This document shows positions 1-8,200 of a stretch of DNA of 62,496 bases, in pieces. The translations under genes and the position numbers were made by a program. The first letter of the stretch is position 1. Every line of letters begins with the position of its first letter. Under the pieces are notes generated by a model, which saw only the letters and a list, made by a program, of their open reading frames with translations, was not told where the DNA came from and did not search any database. Source of the DNA: CAKUFA01 sp963646285 (lineage in GTDB: Bacteria > Bacillota > Clostridia > Christensenellales > Aristaeellaceae); contig CAVIWF010000010.1 of NCBI GenBank assembly GCA_963646285.1, positions 1 through 62,496 of the forward strand, written 5' to 3'.

Positions 1-24
1 GATCATCTATCGCTAATTCATACG

Positions 25-60
25 GCCGCCTGTACTTTACTGGGTGCAGGCGGCTGTTTT
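25..60 (+). terminator. Rho-independent terminator of an upstream gene
   Basis: An 8-bp GC-rich stem (GCCGCCTG at 25-32 with CAGGCGGC at 47-54) is followed by TGTTTT. It probably ends a plus-strand gene lying before the window. The first 84 bases hold no other recognisable feature. Confidence 0.75.
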
Positions 61-84
61 CTACTCAGAAGTTAGAGGGAATCT

Positions 85-876
85 ATGATCATCGACGTAC
101 ACGCACACATTTACCCTGACAAGATTGCCGCAAAGGCGGTTCGCTCCATCGGTGAATTCTATCAATGGTCCAACATGGAAATGGACGGCACGGTGGAGGG
201 ACTGCTTGCTTCCAGCAAGGAAGCCGGGATTGATCTTTCCATCGTCCATTCTGCCGCCGTAAGCCCGGCACGGGTGCAAAGCGTCAACGACTTTATTGCT
301 GCAACTGTTGCCGCTCACCCTGACCGGCTGCTGGGATTCGGTTCCATGCATCCGGATTATCCGGACATCGGTGCAGAGCTGGATCGGATGATGCAGCTGG
401 GTCTGCGGGGCATTAAGCTCCACCCGGACACCCAGCAGTTTCTTTTCGACAGCCCTGCTGCCATCAAAATGCTGGAAGCCATGGAAGAACGCCGGCTGCC
501 GGTGCTGATTCACACCGGGGATACCCGGTACCCCTTCAGCAACCCGGAGCGTGTCGCCCGGGCGTTGGATCATGTGCCCAATCTGGTGGCCATCTGCGCT
601 CACTTGGGTGGCTGGTCCATGTGGAGCGACGGATGGAAGATTCTTGCCGGTCGGGAAGATGTGTATGTGGATTGCTCCTCCAGCCTGTACGCCATTACCC
701 CCGAGGAGGCCGTGAAGGTGATTCACCGCTACGGCGCCAAGCGGGTATTCTTTGGCACGGATCACCCCATGTGGAACCCGGTAGGCGAAATTGCCCGCTT
801 CAACGCTCTGCCCCTGACTGTGGAAGAGCGGGAGATGATTCTGCACAGGAATATTGAGCATTTATTGAACCTCTGA
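85..876 (+). CDS. Amidohydrolase (Amidohydro_2 family), metal-dependent TIM-barrel hydrolase
   Basis: This 263-residue cytosolic protein looks like a complete member of the amidohydrolase_2 family. The N-terminal DVHAHIYP carries the HxH metal pair. Further along come IHTGD and CAHLGG, each with a likely metal or active-site histidine, and FGTDHPMW with the conserved aspartate near the C-terminus. These are the expected landmarks, in order, of the TIM-barrel metal hydrolases and decarboxylases. The substrate cannot be read from the sequence. The start ATG follows an AGAGGG ribosome site. The gene stands alone between a terminator at 25-60 and a bidirectional terminator at 884-913, with its neighbour convergent, so it is probably monocistronic. 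Confidence 0.88.
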   Translation: MIIDVHAHIYPDKIAAKAVRSIGEFYQWSNMEMDGTVEGLLASSKEAGIDLSIVHSAAVSPARVQSVNDFIAATVAAHPDRLLGFGSMHPDYPDIGAELDRMMQLGLRGIKLHPDTQQFLFDSPAAIKMLEAMEERRLPVLIHTGDTRYPFSNPERVARALDHVPNLVAICAHLGGWSMWSDGWKILAGREDVYVDCSSSLYAITPEEAVKVIHRYGAKRVFFGTDHPMWNPVGEIARFNALPLTVEEREMILHRNIEHLLNL

Positions 877-883
877 AGACCGC

Positions 884-913
884 AAAAGCCACGCATATCA
901 AAGCGTGGCTTTT
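884..913. terminator. Bidirectional terminator between convergent genes
   Basis: An 11-bp perfect stem (AAAAGCCACGC at 884-894 with GCGTGGCTTTT at 903-913) lies between the convergent amidohydrolase and mnmM genes. A-rich and T-rich flanks serve both strands. Confidence 0.85.
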
Positions 914-930
914 GTCGTGGAACTCCCACG

Positions 931-1500
931 TCAATACTGTTTTTGAATAATGAAGCACTCCGGTGCTCCTGCCCCGGCATTCAGGAAATGCTGATGGAGT
1001 ACGTTGAACTCCTGGGGGCGAAGGGAGGACAGCAGGGTCATCAATGCCTGCCGTTCCACATCCCCTGCTGCATGCCCCGGATAAGAGCAGATGGTCAAAA
1101 CGCCGCCGGGCACAAGCAGCTTCAGGCAGGCTTCCACCGCCTGCCTGGTGGTAGGCCACAGGGTGGTAATGGTTTTGTTCCCTCCGGGCAGCCACCCCAA
1201 ATTGAAGGTAGCTGTTCTCACCGGGGACTGTACCACTTCCCCAATATGCTCATGTCCCATGCAGTGCAGTTCGCACCGATCCAGCAGTCCTGCCTCTTCC
1301 AAGGCTGCACGGGTATGTGCTACCGCATCCGCCTGCACGTCAAAGGCAATCACATGACCGGAAGCACCCACCAGCTCCGCCAGCATGGCTGTATCATGAC
1401 CGTTACCCATGGTGGCGTCAATGACCGTATCCCCGGGCTGAATCACCTGACGCAGGCAATCCGCCGCCAGATACCGGGCAGAACGAAGCTCATATGCCAT
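931..1500 (-). CDS. mnmM: Class I SAM-dependent methyltransferase, YtqB/MnmM-like tRNA methyltransferase
   Basis: This 189-residue protein has the SAM-binding motif DATMGNGHDT at residues 28-37 and the FNLGWLPGGNK motif typical of the YtqB/MnmM family. Bacillus subtilis MnmM methylates nm5s2U to mnm5s2U at the tRNA wobble position. A Rossmann-fold methyltransferase of this length with both motifs fits that family well. The gene lies 4 nt after rluB and is translated from an AAGGAGT site inside the rluB end, so the two are cotranscribed RNA-modification genes. The family call is firm; the exact modified nucleoside is inferred from the B. subtilis protein. Confidence 0.85.
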   Translation of the reverse strand: MAYELRSARYLAADCLRQVIQPGDTVIDATMGNGHDTAMLAELVGASGHVIAFDVQADAVAHTRAALEEAGLLDRCELHCMGHEHIGEVVQSPVRTATFNLGWLPGGNKTITTLWPTTRQAVEACLKLLVPGGVLTICSYPGHAAGDVERQALMTLLSSLRPQEFNVLHQHFLNAGAGAPECFIIQKQY

Positions 1501-1504
1501 TGGC

Positions 1505-2218
1505 TCACAACTCCTTCAGGCGATGGATTTCTTCATCCGTCAGGTGCCGCCACTGTCCACGGGGCAGATCGCCCAAGAGGATCGGGCCAAAGCCCACCCG
1601 CTTGAGCATCAGGGTCTGATGACCAATGGCTTCAATCATCCGGCGAACCTGACGGTTTCTGCCCTCATGGATGGTAATAGTCATCACCGTGTCGAAGGCC
1701 TCCTGCCGAACAATCCGCACCTTGGCCGGGGAAGTCATGCGGCCATCATCCAGCTTCACGCCTGCGCTCAGCCGATGAGCTTCCTCCTGGGTCACGGTGT
1801 TGCTTACCTTCACCAGATAAACTTTGCCCACCTCGTGGCTGGGATGCAGCAGGGCGTTCATCATATCCCCATCGTTGGTCAGCAGAATCAGGCCTTCGCT
1901 TTCATAATCCAGCCGTCCTACCGTATACAGCCGAACCGGATAATCCTTGAACTTGTCCATCACCGTTGCCCGGCCTTCCGGGTCGGAAGCGGTGCACATT
2001 TCCCCCACCGGCTTATGGTAGGCAATGTAGTGCTTCTCTTCCTGAATGGCCGCCGGCTTGCCGTCCACCGTCACCCGGTCGCCGGGCTGAACCTGAACAC
2101 CCATTTCGGTCACCACCTGACCGTTCACCGCTACGTGACCTTCACTGATCAGCTTTTCCGACGCACGGCGGGAAGCAACGCCGCTGAGAGCAAGATATTT
2201 CTGCAAGCGCATTGGCAT
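1505..2218 (-). CDS. rluB: Pseudouridine synthase, RluB/RsuA family
   Basis: The protein has 237 residues. An N-terminal S4 RNA-binding domain (MRLQKYLALSGVASRR onward, to about residue 60) precedes a pseudouridine synthase domain with the catalytic-aspartate motif GRLDYESEGLILLTNDG. The GRNRQVRRM box near residue 190 is typical of the RsuA/RluB/RluE/RluF group. RluB modifies 23S rRNA near the peptidyl-transferase centre; RsuA modifies 16S rRNA. The S4 domain and the short spacing favour RluB, the usual single copy in Clostridia. It sits in the order GNAT acetyltransferase, rluB, mnmM, with gaps of 10 and 4 nt. A second in-frame ATG lies two codons downstream. Confidence 0.88.
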   Translation of the reverse strand: MPMRLQKYLALSGVASRRASEKLISEGHVAVNGQVVTEMGVQVQPGDRVTVDGKPAAIQEEKHYIAYHKPVGEMCTASDPEGRATVMDKFKDYPVRLYTVGRLDYESEGLILLTNDGDMMNALLHPSHEVGKVYLVKVSNTVTQEEAHRLSAGVKLDDGRMTSPAKVRIVRQEAFDTVMTITIHEGRNRQVRRMIEAIGHQTLMLKRVGFGPILLGDLPRGQWRHLTDEEIHRLKEL

Positions 2219-2228
2219 GAATCCATCA

Positions 2229-2789
2229 TCAACCTTTCTTCAGCACATGGTAAAAAAACAGGGCGCAGGCACGGCGCATCATGGGCTTCTGCCTCTCTTC
2301 CGGGGTCATGGTCAATGCCAGGCGATCCATGCCGCCAATGGTATAACCACGCTTCTCCAGAAATCGGCACAGAATGGGATGCTGGTCGCTGACCTCCACC
2401 CGTATGCCCCATGCCCCCTGATGCAAAGCAAACTGTTCCGCCGTTTCCAGCAAAGCCGTAGCAATGCCGTGCCGGCGGTACAGCACATCCACTCGAATAT
2501 CCTCCAGCTGCATCCATGCATCCCAAGGGCGAAGGGCGGCACAGCCCACATAGCAATCGTCCTCATAAGCAAGGAAAAGCGCGGCCTGCTGATCCGCGCA
2601 CAAAGCTGAAGGTGTATAGGCCTCCTTGGGCGGGAAGATCCGCCATGCTGCCCTTTCGACCGGCGCATAAGCAAGGGAAAATCCGCTTCTGCTGACCCTG
2701 AGCAGGGTTTCTTCCCCAATAAGGCACTCCGCATGAATAGGCGTGGACGGTATGTCTTTCTCCGACAAACACCGGCGAATGGTCAGCAT
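2229..2789 (-). CDS. GNAT-family N-acetyltransferase
   Basis: This 186-residue protein carries the acetyl-CoA-binding motif A (RRHGIATALLE) after a strand with DIRVDVLYR, as in GNAT acetyltransferases. The acceptor is unknown. An upstream ATG at 2858 would add 23 residues, but the start chosen here at 2789 is preceded by a purine-rich GGAGGAGATGGAAGGG site and gives a normal GNAT N-terminus (MLTIRRC). It is the first gene of the operon with rluB and mnmM, driven by the promoter at 2822-2850. RimI-like protein acetylation is possible but not shown. Confidence 0.78.
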   Translation of the reverse strand: MLTIRRCLSEKDIPSTPIHAECLIGEETLLRVSRSGFSLAYAPVERAAWRIFPPKEAYTPSALCADQQAALFLAYEDDCYVGCAALRPWDAWMQLEDIRVDVLYRRHGIATALLETAEQFALHQGAWGIRVEVSDQHPILCRFLEKRGYTIGGMDRLALTMTPEERQKPMMRRACALFFYHVLKKG

Positions 2790-2821
2790 ACCCTTCCATC
2801 TCCTCCCCCTGCAATGGCTTA

Positions 2822-2850
2822 AGTATAGCAGATTCCACGATTGATGACAA
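2822..2850 (-). promoter_or_regulatory. Sigma-A-type promoter for the GNAT-rluB-mnmM operon
   Basis: On the minus strand TTGTCA (2850-2845) is followed by exactly 17 nt and TATACT (2827-2822), with TGC just before the -10. This places the start site about 27 nt before the GNAT start codon at 2789. Confidence 0.7.
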
Positions 2851-2923
2851 GGGAGCACTGGCAGAACGGGCGAAAATGTGATACACTACCCATGCTATGT
2901 TTTTCATCAACGAGGTGAGGGAA

Positions 2924-4087
2924 ATGAATCGAAAAGATCTTTCTGAAATCAAGCGCCGCCTGAACCCTGACAAGCGTTACCCCTCCGTGCTTCGGGGGTG
3001 CTATCTGGGGGCGGACGGCCATGTCATTGCCGAGTTTGCCAAGTCTGTAGGGGCACTGGCGCAAGAGGAATGCGAGAAGTTCATGGCCATCTTCCGCAAG
3101 TGTCTTTCCGGCACAGAGGGGCAGAACCTGCTGAATCTGGACTTTACCCCGGAGCAAATGGAGGCCGACACCCATCATCTGCTGACCAGCCTGTGCGATA
3201 CCGGCCTGCAGGATGTGCAGATTGTGGAGGATTTCTTCCGCCGTGCCATTGCCTGGCGACAGGAGGAGTTCGTCCACTTGCAGTCCGTGGACGATCAGCA
3301 GGCAGCAGATAACTATCTGGTGCTGCTGCTCCACGACGGCTACGATGTGCCCTACCGGGATGATAACGGTGAGCTGGACAGAGAACGCTCCGAGTCGGTG
3401 CTGAATTACATCCTGTGCGCCGTGTGCCCTGTGAAGCAGCTGAAGCCCGCCCTTCGCTATTTCGAGGGGGACAGTGAATTCCACGCCGGTGCTTCCGATC
3501 AGGTGGTGGGCATGCCGGAAATGGGCTTCATGTTCCCTGCCTTTGAGGAGCGGAGTGCCAACATTCATCGTGCCCTGTACTACACCAAGGACACGGGGGA
3601 TCTGCACGCATCCTTTATTGAGGAAATGCTGAACGCCGATGTGCAGATGACCGCTCAGGAGCAGAAGGAAACCTTCCAATCCATTCTGACGGAAACCCTG
3701 GCGGAAGAATGCAGCATGGATCTGATGCAGAACGTGCACGAAACCATCAGCACCATGATTGAGGAACAGAAAGCAGACAAGACCGCCGAAGCCCTCTGCA
3801 TGGATAAGCAGGATGTGAAGCGGGTGCTGGAGGAATGCGGCGTTTCCGAGGAAAAAACCGAGGCCTTTGCTGCCCGATATGAGGAATCCTTCGGCGAGCA
3901 GGCAGCTATTCCCGCTGTCAACATGATCGCCCCCAAGCAATTTAAGGTGGATACCCCCAGTGTTACCATCCGGGTGGATCCCCAGCATTCCGACCTGATT
4001 CAGACCCGCATACTGGATGGAAAAAGCTACATCGTCATCCTTGCCGATGGGGATGTGGAAGTGAACGGTGTGAAAATCACCTGCTAA
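2924..4087 (+). CDS. DUF4317 domain-containing protein
   Basis: The protein has 387 residues. The N-terminus (MNRKDLSEIKRRLNPDK) followed by a GCYLGADGHVI segment is characteristic of the DUF4317 family, which is widespread in Clostridia and has no assigned function. No signal peptide or membrane segment is visible, so it is probably cytosolic. The C-terminal third is rich in charged residues. The start at 2924 is preferred over the ATG at 2897 because a GAGGTGAGGG ribosome site sits immediately before it. A gap of 18 nt separates it from the CapA-like gene, so the two are probably cotranscribed. Confidence 0.8.
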   Translation: MNRKDLSEIKRRLNPDKRYPSVLRGCYLGADGHVIAEFAKSVGALAQEECEKFMAIFRKCLSGTEGQNLLNLDFTPEQMEADTHHLLTSLCDTGLQDVQIVEDFFRRAIAWRQEEFVHLQSVDDQQAADNYLVLLLHDGYDVPYRDDNGELDRERSESVLNYILCAVCPVKQLKPALRYFEGDSEFHAGASDQVVGMPEMGFMFPAFEERSANIHRALYYTKDTGDLHASFIEEMLNADVQMTAQEQKETFQSILTETLAEECSMDLMQNVHETISTMIEEQKADKTAEALCMDKQDVKRVLEECGVSEEKTEAFAARYEESFGEQAAIPAVNMIAPKQFKVDTPSVTIRVDPQHSDLIQTRILDGKSYIVILADGDVEVNGVKITC

Positions 4088-4105
4088 GGAACAGGAGGTT
4101 CTGTC

Positions 4106-5158
4106 ATGCAACGACGCTTGTTATGTCTTCTTCTCTGCCTGATGCTGGTATGCCCCACTGCCTTGGCAGAGAAAACCGTTCGAATGACCTTCACCGGGGA
4201 TGTTACCCTGGGCAGTGAGGAATCCAAGAAGAATCAGTCCACTTCCTTCGTGACCAAAGCAACGGAGGAGGGGTATGCTTACTTCTTTGCCAAGGTGAAA
4301 TCGCTGTTTGAACAGGATGACCTGACTGTGGTGAATCTGGAAGGTCCCCTGACGGACAAGAGTACCCAGGAGAACACGAAAAAATATTATCGTTTCCGTG
4401 GACCGGCGGACTATGTGAACATTCTGCTGAAAGGCAGCGTGGAGGCCTGCAACCTGGCCAACAATCACACCTACGACTTTGGGAAGCAGGGCTACGAATC
4501 CACCCAAGCCACCCTGGATGCTGCGGGTATTGGCTACTTCGGTCAGCAGACCACCTACATCTACGAGAAGGACGGGGTGAAAATTGCCTTCTTCGGCCTG
4601 AACTCCACCCAATTTAACGGCAACCGCAACTGGGCACGGGACGAAATCGCCCGCCTGAAGGCTGACGAAGGGGTAAGTGCTGTGGTGTTCGTGTTCCATG
4701 GCGGACAGGAGTACGGCAAGAAGCACAACAAGAATCAGGAAACCTATGCCCACTTCGCCATTGACGCAGGAGCAGACCTGGTGATTATGCATCATCCCCA
4801 CGTGGTGCAGGGCATTGAGATTTACAACAACCGCACCATTTGCTACTCTCTGGGCAATTTCTGCTTCGGTGGCAACAAGGACGTGCGGGCTTTGGAGACC
4901 CTGGTTGCCGGCGTAACCATGACCTTCTCCGACAGCGGCGAATATCTGGGCCAGCAAATTGATCTGTACCCTGCCAACATTTCCGGCACCAACCCGTCCA
5001 ACAACTTCCAGCCCCTCTTTGTTACAGGGGAAGCGGCGCAGGCCGTCATGGCCTTGGTACAGAAGGACACAAAGTTTGACCTGCCTGAAGTGGATGACGT
5101 AACCGGCTGCGCTGCCTTGCCTTACCTGGCAGCCACGGCCACGGATTTGACCGAATAA
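4106..5158 (+). CDS. Secreted CapA-family metallophosphoesterase-like protein
   Basis: The protein has 350 residues. A signal peptide covers about residues 1-22 (hydrophobic core LLCLLLCLMLVC, then ALA before EK). The rest matches the CapA/PgsA poly-gamma-glutamate capsule protein fold: FTGDVTLG, VNLEGPL, ANNHTYDFG, FHGGQEYG and MHHPHVVQG occur in the expected order and supply metal-binding Asp, Asn and His residues. No other capsule genes (PgsB/PgsC) are nearby, so a general extracytoplasmic phosphoesterase role is as likely as polymer synthesis. A GGAGG site precedes the start. The gene ends at a strong bidirectional terminator at 5182-5216. Confidence 0.85.
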   Translation: MQRRLLCLLLCLMLVCPTALAEKTVRMTFTGDVTLGSEESKKNQSTSFVTKATEEGYAYFFAKVKSLFEQDDLTVVNLEGPLTDKSTQENTKKYYRFRGPADYVNILLKGSVEACNLANNHTYDFGKQGYESTQATLDAAGIGYFGQQTTYIYEKDGVKIAFFGLNSTQFNGNRNWARDEIARLKADEGVSAVVFVFHGGQEYGKKHNKNQETYAHFAIDAGADLVIMHHPHVVQGIEIYNNRTICYSLGNFCFGGNKDVRALETLVAGVTMTFSDSGEYLGQQIDLYPANISGTNPSNNFQPLFVTGEAAQAVMALVQKDTKFDLPEVDDVTGCAALPYLAATATDLTE

Positions 5159-5181
5159 CCAAGTCATCACATGGAATGGAA

Positions 5182-5216
5182 AAGAGCGAAGCCGCTTGCA
5201 TGGGCTTCGCTCTTTT
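5182..5216. terminator. Bidirectional terminator between the CapA-like gene and carB-dapF
   Basis: A 12-bp stem (AAGAGCGAAGCC with GGCTTCGCTCTT) with a short loop and T/A-rich flanks separates convergent genes. Confidence 0.85.
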
Positions 5217-5229
5217 CTTCATGTCAAAA

Positions 5230-8200
5230 TCAAATTTCAATAGTGCCTTCAAAATCCGTCTGGGCATCACCAGTGAGCCATACTCTGCCGTTTTGCTCGT
5301 AGCGAACCACCAGCATACCGCCGGGCAGGCGCATATCCAGATCCACCCCACGGGTGCACAGGCCGTTTTCCACTGCTGCAACTGCCGCAGCGCAGGCGCC
5401 TGTGCCGCAGGCAGCGGTTTCCCCAATGCCCCGCTCCCAGGTGCGCATCTTAATGCTGCTGGAATCCAGCACCTGAGCAAAGGACACCGTAACACGCTGG
5501 GGGAACAGGGGATCCTGCTCAATGGAAGGACCAATCCGCTTCAGATCAATACGATCCACATCCTGCACGAAGATAACCACGTGAGGGTTGCCCATGGAGA
5601 CGCAGCTGATTTCCCGATCCTCCCCTGCCAGCAGCACCTTCCGCATCATGACCCGGTCGCCGTCCAGTTTGACGGGAATCTTGGCCGGTGCAAACTCCGG
5701 CGTGCCCATGTCAACCAGCACAGAGAACACCGTATCTTCACGGATGAACAGCTCCGCACTCTTAATGCCGGTCATCAGCTCCAGGGTCATGTGTTCCTTC
5801 CGGGTGCGGCCGGATTCGTAGAGATACTTTGCTACGCAGCGAATAGCATTGCCGGACACCTGACCTTCACTGCCGTCCGCATTGAACATGCGCATTTTCG
5901 CATCTGCCCGGGTGCTGGGCAGAATCAGCACAATGCCGTCTGCGCCTACCGAACGGCGGCGGTCGCTTAGGCGAACTGCCAGGGATTCCGGGCTTTCCAC
6001 CGTCTGTTCAAAGCAGTCAAAGTACAGGTAATCGTTGCCGGTACCCCGCATCTTCACAAAGGACAGCTTCTTCCGCTTCACCCGCATGTCGTTAATGTCG
6101 ACCAGTTCCACGTTTTGCAGGGAGTACCGGGAAGTCAGGGCCTGAGCAAGGGCATTGGCTGTATCCAAGCTGGTAAACAGCGGAATGCCCCGCTCCACCG
6201 CCTTCCGGCGCATGCGGACGGAATCCAGCCGGGGATTGCGTCCCTTGGCGGAGGTGGAAATCACGTACTGCACATGATCCATCTCCAGCATTTTCTCCAT
6301 GGCCTCGTGCTTCACCGTGGCGGCATACAACCCATGGGCTGCCAGCGCCTTGGCTGTGCCCGGGGTTGCGAAGAGATTGAAGCCCAGCTCTGCAAAGCGT
6401 CTTGCACAGGCAACGGCTTCCGTTTTGTCCACATCCCGGACGGAAACCAGCACACCGCCACTGTGGCTCATTTTGTAGCCAGCGGCAACCAATCCCTTGT
6501 ACACTGCTTCCTGCAGGTTGGTGCCAATACCCAGCACCTCGCCGGTGGACTTCATTTCCGGTCCCAGGTGGGTATCCACATCCGCCAGCTTTTCAAAGGA
6601 GAAGCAAGGCACCTTCACCGCAAAGTACGGGCTCTGCCGATAAAGACCCGTGCCGTAGCCCATGTCCTTCAGCTTTTCTCCCAGCATGGCACGGACAGCC
6701 AGATCCACCATGGGAACCCCCGTCACCTTGCTGATGTAAGGCACGGTACGGCTTGCCCGGGGATTGGCCTCAATGACGTACACTTCATTGCGGTACACGA
6801 TGTACTGGATGTTAATCAGACCCACCGTGCCAAGCTCCAAGGCAATGTTCCTTGTTACGTCAATCAGCCGCTTGGTGATGGTGCCCGTCAGGTTCCAGGC
6901 AGGATACACGGCAATGGAGTCGCCGGAGTGGACGCCGGAGCGCTCCACATGCTCCATGATGCCGGGGATCAGTACATCCTCCCCATCGCAAATGGCATCA
7001 GCTTCCGCTTCAATGCCCATCAGGTACTGGTCAATCAGAATCGGGTTTTCGATGCCCTGTGCCAGAATGATCTTCATGTACTCGACAATATCGCTGTCCT
7101 GATAGGCGATGATCATATTCTGACCGCCAAGCACGTAGCTGGGACGAACCAGCACAGGATACCCCAGCGTGTTGGCCGCCTGCAGGGCTTCCTCCGTGGT
7201 CATGACCGTGCAGCCCTGAGGCCGTTTGATGCCGTACTTTTCCATGGCCGCATCGAAGCGTTCCCGATCCTCCGCTGCATCAATAGCATCGGCAGAGGTG
7301 CCCAGAATGCGCACACCGGCTTCGCTGAGAGCGTGAGTCAGCTTAATGGCCGTCTGTCCGCCGAAGGCCGCCACCACGCCCACCGGCTTTTCCGTGGCAA
7401 TAACGCCCATCACGTCTTCCACCGTCAGAGGTTCAAAGTACAGGCGATCCGCCGTGTCAAAGTCCGTGGAGACCGTTTCCGGATTATTGTTGATCATCAC
7501 CACGTCGTAGCCGGCTTTTTTCAGCATCCATACGCAGTGCACGGACGCATAGTCAAATTCGATGCCCTGACCGATTCGAATGGGACCTGAACCAAGCACC
7601 ACCACGCAGGGCTTCTTGGGACGCTCTGCCAGGAATTCCGCCGCTTCGTTTTCCTCATCGTAGGTAGCATAGAAATAGGGGGTTTCGGCCGCAAATTCGG
7701 CGGCGCAGGTATCCACCATTTTGTATACAGGCATCCGATGGGCAGGAACCTTTTCCCCGGACAGCCGCTCGATGGCCTGATCCGGGTAGCCCATCTTCTT
7801 CGCCTTCAGGTAGGTGGCCTCATCCACTTTCCCCTGCTTCAGCCGCTGTTCCATCAGGTACAGGTTCAGGTACTTATTCAGGAAGAAATAGTCGATTTTC
7901 GTAATCTCATGGAGCTTTTCCAGCGTCACGCCCCGGCTGATGGCTTCATACATGGCGAACATCCGCTGGTCGGTACACTGAGCAATCAATTCCAACAGCT
8001 CCTCGGTGCTCTTCTCCGCCATGCTCTTCATGTGCAGGGTATCGCAGCCGATTTCCGCCCCCCGGACAGCCTTCATCAGCGCCTGTTCCACATTCACGCC
8101 AATGGCCATGACTTCGCCGGTGGCCTTCATCTGGGTGCCCAGATTCCGCTTGCCGTATACAAACTTGTCAAAGGGCCACTTGGGCAGCTTGGCCACAATA

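Noticed and set aside
5230..6087. Separate dapF gene starting at M1057 of the carB frame
   Set aside because: No ribosome-binding sequence precedes that ATG, and the frame is continuous with carB through the MGS domain without a stop. A fusion explains the sequence better.
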